This document shows, one piece after another, positions 1-46,372 of a stretch of 64,000 bases of DNA. The position numbers were made by a program, and so were the translations under genes. The notes below the pieces were generated by a model. It had not been told where the DNA came from. It was given only the letters and a program-made list of their open reading frames with translations, and did not search any database. Each line of letters opens with the position of its first letter. Within the stretch, counting starts at the first letter, position 1. This DNA is from Zygaena filipendulae. Lineage: Eukaryota; Arthropoda; Insecta; Lepidoptera; Zygaenidae. The stretch covers positions 6,408,501 through 6,472,500 of the forward strand of contig OU015669.1 of NCBI GenBank assembly GCA_907165275.2. Reading direction: 5' to 3'.

Positions 1-156
1 CGTGAAAATCAAACAGATTTATGGTTGTGCTTAATAACTTTCCGGATTAATTACCCGGACAACGGCGGCCGAAACATAGTATCGAACCAGCTACTACAAT
101 GTGTCACGATAATTGAGCAGTTCACTTTTAATAGGCATAACTTAAATTTATTGTGT

Positions 157-353
157 ACTAACTGTGCCCCGCGGTTTCACCCGCGGTAATTTCAGAGTTC
201 CCGCGGGAATTCCGAGATAAAAAGTACCCTATGTCCTTCTTAGTACCCATGACAACATGCATGCCAAATTTCATCCAAATCCGTTCAGCCGTTTTTGCGT
301 GATTGAGTAACAAACATCCAAACATCCACACTTTCACATTTATAATAGGATAG
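157..353 (+). repeat. family A dispersed repeat (retroposon-tail type)
   Basis: CCCCGCGGTTTCACCCGCGG, TTCCCGCGGGAATTCCGAGA, AAAAAGTACCCTATGTCCTT, then TTTATAATAGGATAG. This layout recurs more than 20 times in the window in both strands and resembles the 3' ends of lepidopteran RTE-type retroposons or their SINEs; the class is inferred. Confidence 0.8.
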
Positions 354-365
354 AATATTCTTCAT

Positions 366-520
366 TGTATACCAAAACCCGGTCGCCTGGAAGAGATCGC
401 TTTATCGCCGCCGCCATTTGGAGCCACTTAATACTTTCTGTTTTTAAATATTTTTTTTTTTATTGTACTGTTTATGGTGTTCAATAAAGTGTTTTCATTT
501 CATTTTCATTTCATTTCAAA
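366..520 (+). mobile_element. 5'-truncated copy of the same LINE family (3' UTR only)
   Basis: Matches the reverse complement of 13121-13265: CCTGGAAGAGATCGCTTTAT, then TGGAGCCACTTAATACTTTC, a T-rich tract, GTGTTCAATAAAGTG and a TTTCATTTCA tail. It shows the family has moved at least twice into this locus and that 3' tails end in TTTCA units. Confidence 0.85.
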
Positions 521-3500
521 ATAATTTTACAGTGTGGTAACAAAATTAGTAGGATGAGAATAAGGCACTAATTTAACGTAGTTTTAAATCGATTCAGAGA
601 TATATACGTAACCGCTTATCATTAGGCAGACCGTCACTCAAAAACCAACTGAATAACGAACAATGACAGCAATCACAATTCAATTTTTTACTTTTGCTAC
701 AAAAATGACAACATGATGCTGGTTCATTGTGCGTTGCTTTTGGCTTGACAGTCGATTCGATAGAGTCCGTTCTTTTCACCTATCGATTTACTAATCTAGA
801 ACTGGATAAATATAATGTGTAAGATATAGATACTTATCTTATTTCTGAAAATTCAAAATGTCATTGAACCCGACCCAGTCAGGGATTGGAATAATGTGTT
901 AGAGTTTAAAAGTATGAAGTTGCGGGACATTTGAAAGGAATGAATAAAAATTAATTAATGAGGTGAATGCAAGTGGCGAAAGTTTAGGAAAAAATCATCC
1001 CTGGAGAAATTTAACTATGGTAATAAACGTTACTCAAAATACTGTTTTTATTTTAATATTCAAAAGTTACTTTTACCACAAACAAACAACGTTCACGGTT
1101 CAGACATTGCTATTGCAAAAATCGAATTGACTGTTCTGTTAGACGACAGTAATAACTGACCCTGATTCTCTATCATTCATCGCGCTCATCCCAATGCGCA
1201 GAGTCATTTAGGTAAGTAATGTGGGAATGTCGGCTCCAACATTGTTCTTATACAGCTGCGTTGCTGCAAGTACCCACGTAATGTATAAATCATAATCGTA
1301 ACCGTAATGGGCAGTCTAAATTTGGTTCGAAGGTATTTTGTGTTTACATTGTTCGAGACAAGAACTTTATGTTTCGACGTAAGTTGATACTAAATCGTGC
1401 GATATTACTTGTGATATTAACAAAATTGATGGCTAACACATTTATTGTATCACGAACGTTAAATCATAATATTCACTTTTGCTAACAGGATCGATTTAAA
1501 TAAAAACAGAAACTGTCTCACTTACAAATAAATCTACACTGAATATTTTGAAAATTCAAACCCTAAAAAGGTAAAATGGGAGTTTAGTTTGAATGGAAAA
1601 TGGAAATAGGACAATTGTGTGATTATTTGAGTACCACCAATATTGTGTGTTTTTGATGGTACTCAAAAAGCTATCGTGATTAAGTTTAAAACGTACAAGA
1701 AAAAAAAAATCCTTACTATCAATGCAGGATATAAATAGTAAAATGTTTATTGAACAAAGGTTACTAATACCGGACGTACTCGTATGTGAGGCACGCTCTA
1801 TATAGTGCCCCTCATAGACTTCGATTACAAGGTAGCGCTCCTATATCCGTGACATTTCTATTAGGCGATCAGACATGATTTGCAAGTATAGTTTCTCATT
1901 GCGAACTTAAACCTTGTACAAGATTGTGTGTACCTGATATTGTAGAGGCTTATTCTGATTTACGCCTGTTGTATCCTACTTCGATCCCAATTTAAAATTG
2001 AAAATCACGAAGAAATATTACAGGCAGTACATTAAAACAGATTTATAACGTCCCAGGGTAAACCACCAAGCTTTTAGCTAGATTTTAAAAAGGATTTTGA
2101 TTTTCCCACGGATGCTGTGACTTGTGAATGTTTTTGTCGTTAGGAACGTACCTTACACGGCGTCGTTTTATCGATAAAATGCAAAACTTACTGTATTTTG
2201 CAAATGCAAAGATGGCGATAGTATTTACTTTACATTAAACTGTATAACGAAGCAACAAACCTGAAAATGTTGACGGGTACCTACAAAATATCAATCAATG
2301 TAAATAATGGAACTTGTATTAGTATGTAGGTATTTAAAAAAAAACAACACATACTCATAAAACGGTACAATATAAAAAAACAATACCTACATGAAATACC
2401 TGACTGATTGTCAAACAACTCTAAGTATGAAGCCGTTAATTGGTATTTACAAATGAATTGACAGCAACGACAATCAACACAAATCATCGATAACTTTGGT
2501 ATACAGCAGTCGGCTACCGTCCGCGGAGCGTGACCGAGCGCGACAAACGGCGCGCGTGACGTTTTTGAACGAAGTTCGATATGTCGCTGCTGATACGTAT
2601 CGTGCACTTCACAACACTATGCTATAGTCGATTTTGCTGCATTAAACATAAAGGACATAATCCTCAGACTAACTTCAAAGGTTTTACCGAGGACGTATCA
2701 CAGGCTTTGTAAAGAAAATATTATACAAGTGTGAACAAGTGGAATTAATTTATAGGAAAATGTTTTTAAGTTTATTAGTATTAAATCTTTTAGTATAATC
2801 TACAGTAACTGTTTATTAGGTATTCAAGATATGGTGATAATCTCATTGTTAAACAAAATACTAGAATTTTAGGTGTTTGGGCAAACCTGTAAAGGTTTTT
2901 AACACCTATAAGAAATTACCAACGGAAAAAACAATGTATATTTACTTTAAATAAATAATAATAAACATAAGCTAAACTCTGTCACCCGACCCGAGGATTC
3001 GTTGGGAGACGTTTATAAATTCACGTCTCTCTTTTACTCTCTCTCTCGAACACTATAACTCCAGCTCGATAGGATCCTTACAAACATCTTACCGTAATTC
3101 TCCTGCCGTCTACATTCGCAATTCTTCGTCTATAATATATCCATTGGTTTTTAATAGTAGCTCTAAAAGCTATCATCAGGCCAACTGTCAAATGAATAAA
3201 CCAGCACAGAATCCTTTAAGCCCAGGGTTTTTAGCTTGAAACCTGAAGCATGGCGTCGCAAGTTATTTACCTAACTTATATTGATAAGTATCAATCCTGA
3301 TTATCACTTTGTTGAAAAAGGTTTTAAGTACCTATATGAGAAAAAATATACGCGCGGGGTGATACTTGGGCTGTAAAAATAAGTATAAATCCCGCCTGGA
3401 AGTTCACCGGAAACCACGGACCAATGGCATTCCTATAAAATACATAATGTTCCCACGAGATTCAAAGACAGTTTTGTGACTTAACTCAATCCATAAAACA

Positions 3501-4179
3501 CACAAGTGGAGAATCACCGACATGGTTTACTTCGGTACGTGGTCATTTCAACTGGCTTAGAGCTTCAATCTATGTCAGTCTAGACTAGCCAACCAGTAGA
3601 GATGTATAGTCTTATTGACGCGGCGACTGGTCGTAGACCATAGCAAATCTTCGATCGCGACCGTCCAATTACAGGAGCATCACGTGGCGTCAGCTATATC
3701 AATCACTGGACGTGAACTCCATTCATATGGGCAGCCATTTTCACAACTGTCATGAATCTTAAAAGGGATTTCGATTAATTTATTTCATTTGTGACTTGTG
3801 CAACCATCTGGTTTTATTTTCTTACCGAAAAGCGGAATTACATGCTGTAATTTTTGGATACCTTTTAAAGTTATTACTTCCGGAGTAAACTCCTCGAAGA
3901 AAAGAGTTCAACGCAATCAGTTTTGTTAAATAACGTTATTATCATAAAAGGTCATATTAGAATATTAGATGAACGTTATATCGTACCTACTTAGAAATTC
4001 TGTCAATTATTATCAGGTTGTTAGTTACTTGATCGATCCTTGCCACTAGATTCGAGTTGTGCGATAAGTTAGCCTAGTTAAGGTGGCAGATTGAGAGGTC
4101 AGAAGAGGGAACTATATGTGCGAGTTTAGTGGTCTATTCATTACACCAGAGCTAATAAATACTTTTTCATATGATTAAT

Positions 4180-4437
4180 AATATCTAATATATATAAATC
4201 ACGTGTCACGTTGTTTGTCCGCGATAGACTCCGAAACTACTGAACGGATTTTGATAAAATTTTGCAACCATTTATAATATGGTCCGGTATTTATAACTCC
4301 GGAATTAATGCGGGGAACAGTTAATCACCTTAAACTACTGTCAGGGGTACAAACAAGGACGTAGAGTACTTTTTTCCCGGAATTCCCGCGGGAACTCCGA
4401 AATTACTGCGGATGAAATCGCGGGGGATAGCTAGTTC
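4180..4437 (-). repeat. family A repeat, long subtype B
   Basis: Subtype with AAATCACGTGTCACGTTGTT, TGTCCGCGATAGACTCCGAA and ACTACTGAACGGATTTTGAT, ending CGCGGGGGATAGCTAGT. Sister copies at 12855, 27871 and 31440. Confidence 0.85.
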
Positions 4438-4671
4438 ATTATAAAAATACGTCGAATTACATCAAAAACTACAACTCAAAAAATGGCGATATTTTGAACT
4501 CTAGAGGTCAGTCAAATTTTATTCGCAATAGGTAACCAATTTGTATAAAAATAGCCCAGTTTTTTTTTTTAATAAAGTAGGCGTGATAAAGAAAACATTG
4601 GGAATCCTGGTATCTAGATTTAACTTATAAGTATTTTGTAAATCGAAATTAATAAAAAATTGTTCACTAAC

Positions 4672-40712
<36,041 letters not shown>

Positions 40713-41145
40713 TTCAATTACTTTTTGCCTATATTTAGATGTAAAAACTAAAAAACCAAACGTAAACAAAAACAAAACAGTACCTACACCACGCGATGAA
40801 GTATGAACATGTGGATATGACGTTTCTTTCTGACAGATATTTTTTTCCGTTTCTCCGATCCGAGAAAGGCGAAGGCTAGGCTCGTATTGCCTTTCTTTTC
40901 TCTCCTTTAATATATATAAGTAGGTGTAGATCCTACAAAACGTTAGTTAATTCTTTCATAGTTTCATCGTCGTTGATACAAAGACGTGATGTAGTCTGGA
41001 CTTATATTAACTAGAAAAAATAGGTGGCGAGCTCAGGTAGCTCTGATTTTTTTTATGAATAATTTTGAAATTGTAATAAAAAAACCATATTAATTATAAT
41101 ACATTTCATAACCTCGGACCAACTACTACTACTACTTCTTTAATA

Positions 41146-41330
41146 ATGGCATCTATAACTATAATTTGCTAATGACAACGTTTAGTAATAAAAATTTCTT
41201 CATCTACTTCTTCAACTATGGTGAAACGCCAATGACAAAGTTAGATTGTTCCCCAAGTTAAAACATGGCTCTCTTCAAGCTAGTTTCCTGCTCGGATTCC
41301 AAAATAGATGCTGAAAAGTGACTGAAATAA
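41146..41330 (+). repeat. dispersed repeat pair, copy 2
   Basis: Same order of blocks as 36807-36990, with extra GAAACGCCAATGACAAAG context. Located upstream of TRMT61A. Confidence 0.75.
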
Positions 41331-42104
41331 CGAAGACTTCACGTAACACGCGTGTGTTGGTACGGCTTTCACCCTTCAACAACCCTCGGACCAATGATCG
41401 GTCAACCGGTTGGTTGACTTGATGGTGGATGGTCATGGTTGATAGCGTGACATGGTGATGACATGGATAACAGTATAGGTACTGTACTGCGTTCCGTTTT
41501 AAACAGTAACCAGTATCAGTTTTTTATTCTATTAACTAATAACGTTTATCAACTCGGTTAAACCCTCAGTATAGCTAACTTTATAGGAACGGCTACGCAG
41601 TATACTGAAGTTACGTCATACCTAACAGTGCTTTTAGTGATTAAGGAATATACCCAGAGAACCATCTCTGTTTAAGAAAAGTGTCCGTCGAGAGTCGAGA
41701 CTCGAGAAGCATCAAATTGTGATGGCGCGGGTGCTACGGTAGCTAATGATGAAATTAAAAGATAGCTCCAAAATTTATTAGAGTAAAGGAACTTCCTTTT
41801 TAATACAGTTGCTCAAAAAGTGGCGTATTGCAGGGACGTTTAGCGTTCGGGATGTGGGCTATTACATACTCGAGCTTTTTGTTTACCTTTCCCGAACTCG
41901 TGCGTTCTCTTTGCCAACTGTCAAAAATGACGACCCGACTTTGACACACTTTTTGCATTGCGAAACGTAGGTTTCGCATTACTAATACGACTAGCGCCAT
42001 CTCTTGATCACAGTTGGAACTTAGTTGAGTTTGTTGTGTTTTTGATATTTTATTAAATTGCTTAATTTTTTCGTAACTGTATTAAAAATAGTTGTTCAGT
42101 ACAC

Positions 42105-42214
42105 GTGCGGAACCGTCATTGCAACTAGTCCCGACTGTCAACCCTCACCTTCGGCTGCGCCTCGGCTCGGGTAGACATTTGTCGGAACTCTTTGCAATGA
42201 CAGGCTTTCCGCAC
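42105..42214. repeat. imperfect palindrome in tandem copy 1
   Basis: GTGCGGAACCGTCATTGCAA at one end and its near-inverse TTGCAATGACAGGCTTTCCG with GCAC at the other, around a GC-rich loop (CACCTTCGGCTGCGCCTCGG). Foldback-like. Confidence 0.8.
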
Positions 42215-42530
42215 TTATAATGAAATACACTATTTTAATACAGTTGCTCAAAAAGTGGCATATTGCAGGGACGTATAGCGTTCGGGATGTGGGCTATTAC
42301 ATACTCGAGCTTTTTCTTTACCTTTCCCGAACTCGTGCGTTCTCTTTCCCAACTGTCAAAAATGGCGACACGACTTTGACACACTTTTTGCACGTTTCGC
42401 ATTACTAATACGACTAGCGCCATCTCTTGATCACAGTTGGTACTTAGTTGAGTTGTTTGCGTGTTTTTATTTATTTTATTAAATTGCTTAATTTTTTCGC
42501 AACTGTATTAAAAATAGTTGTTCAGTATAC

Positions 42531-42640
42531 GTGCGGAACCGTCATTGCAAAGAGTTCCGACTGTCAACCCTCACCTTCGGCTGCGCCTCGGCTCGGGTAG
42601 ACATTTGTCGGAGCTCTTTGCAATGACAGGCTTTCCGCAC
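42531..42640. repeat. imperfect palindrome in tandem copy 2
   Basis: Same structure as the palindrome at 42105-42214. Here CATTGCAAAGAGTTCCGAC pairs with GTCGGAGCTCTTTGCAATG, a closer match than in copy 1, so this copy keeps the better-preserved hairpin. Confidence 0.8.
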
Positions 42641-42749
42641 TCGTAATGAAATATACTATTTTTTACTTTTAAATTTTCGCCCGCTTTTCACTCCACAAAC
42701 GTTTCCCATTATTTTTCTAAAGTTTTACAACAGTCAGATATAAAATAAC

Positions 42750-43062
42750 CACAGAGCAAATAAATTAAATAGAGAGGACATGTAGTTGTAGGCGGGTCAG
42801 GGCTCAGGCGCGCTACCGTTGCAAAGGAAGTTAGAGCGCTCTTACTTGCCCAAAACTTATTTCGCTGCCATCCAAAGTATATTTACCAAAATATTAGAAA
42901 AACTGCGAATTTTGAAAATAGTGAATAAGTAAAAACATACTTAACCGTAAATTCTTTACGTTATGAATGTTTTTGTCTAGATGAATAGTTTTGGGTGCAA
43001 AAATCACCCGGCGACACTGGTTTTCATCCGTTTTTGTCCCTTCTATCTGTTATTTTTTGTTC
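42750..43062 (-). repeat. dispersed repeat, copy 2 (inverted relative to 10725-11130)
   Basis: Reverse-complement match of the copy at 10725-11130, 32 kb away. It lies about 350 bp upstream of MED24 and so may overlap its promoter region. Confidence 0.8.
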
Positions 43063-43194
43063 TGTGAAAATAACGAAAAAGAGGATATTATGAAAAGTTA
43101 AAAGTTTATAAAAATGCTGGTTTACATCAAAACTAAAACGTAGTGATTACCTTCTCTCTGATCAAAACATAATATTAGCATAGACTATAGAGTT

Positions 43195-43290
43195 TGGCTT
43201 GAGGTTGACAGTTCACGCTGACACTCGACAGTTGACTACTTGAAACTTGACAGTCTTTCAGATGGCGGTCTAGATTATCCTTATAAGTGG
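43195..43290 (+). promoter_or_regulatory. candidate MED24 promoter with TGACAGT-type motif cluster
   Basis: About 55 bases at 43203-43257 hold repeated TTGACAGTT/TGACA/GACAGTTGAC/TTGACAGT motifs, followed at 43261-43268 by ATGGCGGT, close to the YY1-type ATGGCGGC motif seen near TSSs of housekeeping genes. It lies about 150 bases upstream of the MED24 start. Assignment is inference from position and motif only. Confidence 0.35.
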
Positions 43291-43423
43291 TTGAACTTTT
43301 TTATAAGATTATTCAATATAAATAAAAACAACAGGTCAAGTTGTATCTTAAACATTTATGTAAAAATTATGTTATATGATTTGTGAAGGTGAATATTGTG
43401 TGTTACCCGGATCGCTCTACAAC

Positions 43424-46372
43424 ATGGTGAAAATGGACACGTCGTCGAATGAAACTACAGGAGTCGATATTCAAGTTTCTCTAAAAGCTTTGATTCTGAA
43501 GGCTTGGCGTGAACGGTGGACTGATATACAATGGGGCATAAATATCAAGACTATATTACCAAGAGGCGTGAGCGGCGACTTGTATAATTTATCGGATTGT
43601 ATTCTTCAGCAAGCATTAGTTGGGTGTGGTGCTAATCAACTTGTGTTATCTTACCTGAAACACTCACTTTCTTCACATTTAGTGTCGTATGCCGCTGTCT
43701 TGCTAAGAATTTCTAAGTTCGACGAGTTTCATAAACCCTACTGCATTATGAGCCTTTTTGAGATCCTGGAAAATTTCCTAGACAGTATAACGTGTCGTGG
43801 CAAAATGGAAGAAGAAATGTTAGCTAGTGCTGTGTCATCTGTGATTTTATGGCTTCTGCAAGTTTATCACTATTCATTAAGCAAATATCCATCATCAAAT
43901 CCGATTCAGAGTCAAGAACTTCTTGAAAAATCTGCTGCCTTACTTAACTCTATTGTTAACACTGACTTTTTACTTGGCATGTTTTACCTGGCCAAACTAA
44001 ATAATCCCGAGGAATACAGTGAAGTATCAAAGAAGTGTCAAGAGATCACTGCATTCATGATGATGAATACACAGTTCAAAGCTCCAGTTACTATCCATGA
44101 GACTTTGCAGAAAATATGCAGTATGGAAGTTGATAAGGTGGCACCATTAAACAACAAACCTGAGTCTGTTTCTCATTGTTTACAGGCTATGATAGCTATA
44201 AATGTATCAGCTAATCCTGGTACAGATATTCAACAGTTAGCCAACCTGGTGTTGATGGTTCAAAGAATAAAAGGATATTCACTCGCCCGACTTTATAGTG
44301 AACTGATTAGAGCCAGTTTTATATCTCTAAACGATTCAAGTAAAGATACATTAAAACAAGCTTTATGGGCTGCTTTCACCTTCCTCAAAGTGCCACAAAT
44401 TGTAAATTTTCTTCATAACATTTGCGGTACCGCAAACAAAGATGGTGAGTATTCAATTGAACTTGTAGAAGCATTTGAAAACCTTTTATTAAGCCATGTG
44501 CCTTTGTTAGATGTAGTTGATAGCAAAAATTCATGTAACAGTATTGTGTCATTATTAGAAGCTATGGTAAAATTAAATATAATTTCTGAAGATCATTTAA
44601 CTTATTTCTGTCAAAAACGTGATGTGAAAGATGTCAATTTACAAAAATTGGAGCCAACTGGTCTTCAAGGATCTGTACCACTATTCCTCATTAAAGCTGA
44701 ACCAACATTATCTGGCATTCTAAAAACTATGGTTGGAGATTTTCACAAAACACAGGAGTCATTGTATGTGATGCTATGTCAAATTGTGGCAGGAACAACA
44801 ACTGATGCTATTTTAGCTTTATCAACTGTAGAAGGCAAATTAAAATTATTTGTATCCAGGCTTATAAAATTTAATGAGTTTGCTTTGTTAGCTGCTAGTG
44901 AGAAGGGTGCTCCACAGTCAAAAGTGTATATTTTTGATATATCATTTCTTATACTTTGCTCAATTGTTCAGGATCAGGGTATAGATGCTGTATTTGATGA
45001 CCATGGAGACTCATTTTTCGAGCAGTGGGCTAGGGAATGCATGCCACATAAAGGCGTCCATAAGTCCCCTGAACAAATTTCAAAAAAATGTGATCCCCAA
45101 ATAATAGAAATTTTCATTCATCATTTAAGTGCGCCTGAATTTGATTTTAAGAATACAAATTTGAAACCACATGACTTATGCATGAATGTGGGTGGTGTCA
45201 TTAAAGAAATTTTAAATAGTTGGGAGCAGGGTGCTATATCTGCTTCAGATGTCAAACGAATGCTGGATTCATTAAGACAAAAAATGGCTTCCCTAGCTGT
45301 CTGTGCTTCTGTATGGCTTTGTTCATATATTAATGTTGTTCATCAAGAAGCATTTTTGAAGCCATTAAACATGGTTCAGCAGTTTTTAACACCACCTAGT
45401 GAGATAGAATTAGCCCAAAAGGATAACTTTAAGGAGCGAACTATGTTGATGTCTCAAATTATAAGAAAGATGCAATATGATATAAATCCACCTTCAATAT
45501 CTAAATCTAAAACATTACCTCCATCCTATGGTGTTATTTCACGCCAACCTATATTAGAGCAGTTACAGTCTGTGTGGGATGATGTAAAAACCAGGGGATA
45601 TCTTCACATTGATTCTAGCCGCATTATAGAAAATCTTCTTAATACTGCAGGACCACTTTGGTTTGTTCGAAATTTGGTTAAAGCAACACTTAAATTCCGC
45701 TATATAGAAGATCTGAATAGATCAGTAGACATAGTTCTTGCCATGTTTCATTTAGACATAGAGAGGTGTACAGAAACTTTATTACGTTATGTTTTGCCAG
45801 AATATTTATATAATTCAAAAGAATGTGTTGAACTGGTGGAGCCCCAATCAACCATTTTAGCTAAATTGTGTGTGTATTGTATTTATGCAGCTCTCGAATA
45901 TGGTAATCCAAACAAGAATTCTCGAAAACGTCGTCATGATGATTGTGATGATATAGATTCCTTAGTGCCTAGTAAATCAAGGAGACTAAATGATAACACT
46001 TCGGATGGAAGTATTTATTATGCAGTAAGTCAAAGTAGCTCAGGAATTGTCTTGAAGAAATCGTTACTTGTAGCTCTAGAGTTTTTGTTTGAAATGTTTT
46101 CTCAGTTGACTGTAAAACACGGTTATATAACACCTCAAACAAATTTTATATTTCAATTTTTAGTGTACATTGTGCAGTGTGGTCATGATAGGACGCAGTT
46201 AGTTTTGCAAAAAATTCCAAGTGAACTTGTGCCTATTTTGATTAGAGCTCTCCCAGATAGTTTCAATATTAGTTTGATTTTGAGACTGCATGATTTGTCC
46301 ACTGTCTATGGCAGAAAAAATACTGCAAGGGATCTTTGTCTGTTAAGGAATATGAGATTAAGACCTGAATAG
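43424..46372 (+). CDS. MED24: Mediator of RNA polymerase II transcription subunit 24
   Basis: Tail-module subunit of the Mediator co-activator complex, nuclear, linking activators to RNA polymerase II. One uninterrupted frame of about 982 residues from this ATG (vertebrate MED24 is close to 990), so the gene is intronless over its coding region. Conserved blocks: LILKAWRERWTDIQWGINIK near the N-terminus; SYLKHSLSSHLVSYAAVL; WAAFTFLKVPQIV; LIKAEPTLSGILKTM; KVYIFDISFLILC; MASLAVCASVWL. A basic/acidic stretch, NSRKRRHDDCDDIDSL, lies near residue 830, where family members also have an R/K-rich acidic segment. Start choice: an upstream in-frame ATG at 43376 has a weak context; ATGs at 43424 and 43433 have A at -3 and G at +4 and sit closer to the conserved N-terminus. 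It is divergent from TRMT61A and convergent with the dysfusion-like gene. Confidence 0.95.
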   Translation: MVKMDTSSNETTGVDIQVSLKALILKAWRERWTDIQWGINIKTILPRGVSGDLYNLSDCILQQALVGCGANQLVLSYLKHSLSSHLVSYAAVLLRISKFDEFHKPYCIMSLFEILENFLDSITCRGKMEEEMLASAVSSVILWLLQVYHYSLSKYPSSNPIQSQELLEKSAALLNSIVNTDFLLGMFYLAKLNNPEEYSEVSKKCQEITAFMMMNTQFKAPVTIHETLQKICSMEVDKVAPLNNKPESVSHCLQAMIAINVSANPGTDIQQLANLVLMVQRIKGYSLARLYSELIRASFISLNDSSKDTLKQALWAAFTFLKVPQIVNFLHNICGTANKDGEYSIELVEAFENLLLSHVPLLDVVDSKNSCNSIVSLLEAMVKLNIISEDHLTYFCQKRDVKDVNLQKLEPTGLQGSVPLFLIKAEPTLSGILKTMVGDFHKTQESLYVMLCQIVAGTTTDAILALSTVEGKLKLFVSRLIKFNEFALLAASEKGAPQSKVYIFDISFLILCSIVQDQGIDAVFDDHGDSFFEQWARECMPHKGVHKSPEQISKKCDPQIIEIFIHHLSAPEFDFKNTNLKPHDLCMNVGGVIKEILNSWEQGAISASDVKRMLDSLRQKMASLAVCASVWLCSYINVVHQEAFLKPLNMVQQFLTPPSEIELAQKDNFKERTMLMSQIIRKMQYDINPPSISKSKTLPPSYGVISRQPILEQLQSVWDDVKTRGYLHIDSSRIIENLLNTAGPLWFVRNLVKATLKFRYIEDLNRSVDIVLAMFHLDIERCTETLLRYVLPEYLYNSKECVELVEPQSTILAKLCVYCIYAALEYGNPNKNSRKRRHDDCDDIDSLVPSKSRRLNDNTSDGSIYYAVSQSSSGIVLKKSLLVALEFLFEMFSQLTVKHGYITPQTNFIFQFLVYIVQCGHDRTQLVLQKIPSELVPILIRALPDSFNISLILRLHDLSTVYGRKNTARDLCLLRNMRLRPE

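Larger units (their letters stand above)
1..4671. other. TRMT61A downstream intron (partial), no gene seen
   Basis: Contains a family A copy, a LINE 3' tail and one subtype B copy. 521-4179 is otherwise AT-rich sequence with no exon, RNA gene or clear repeat that I can support. No segment matches the expected last TRMT61A exon. Confidence 0.7.
41797..42662. repeat. tandem direct duplication, two copies of about 430-436 bp
   Basis: Copies 41797-42232 and 42233-42662 share TTTTAATACAGTTGCTCAAA at the start and AATGAAATA(C/T)ACTATTTT at the end, with about 90% or higher identity by eye. Each contains GCTATTACATACTCGAGCTT, CGACTAGCGCCATCTCTTGA and a 110-bp palindrome (42105-42214, 42531-42640). 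It lies in the TRMT61A-MED24 intergenic region. Confidence 0.9.
40713..43423. other. divergent intergenic region between TRMT61A and MED24
   Basis: 2.7 kb holding the 41146 repeat, the 436-bp tandem duplication with palindromes, an inverted copy of the 10725 repeat, and the candidate MED24 promoter. It must contain both 5' UTRs and promoters. No CDS seen. Confidence 0.8.

Noticed and set aside
41800..42423. Minus-strand frames starting MALVVLVMRN in two copies
   Set aside because: Both lie in the tandem duplication and end where the units diverge; no protein family recognised.
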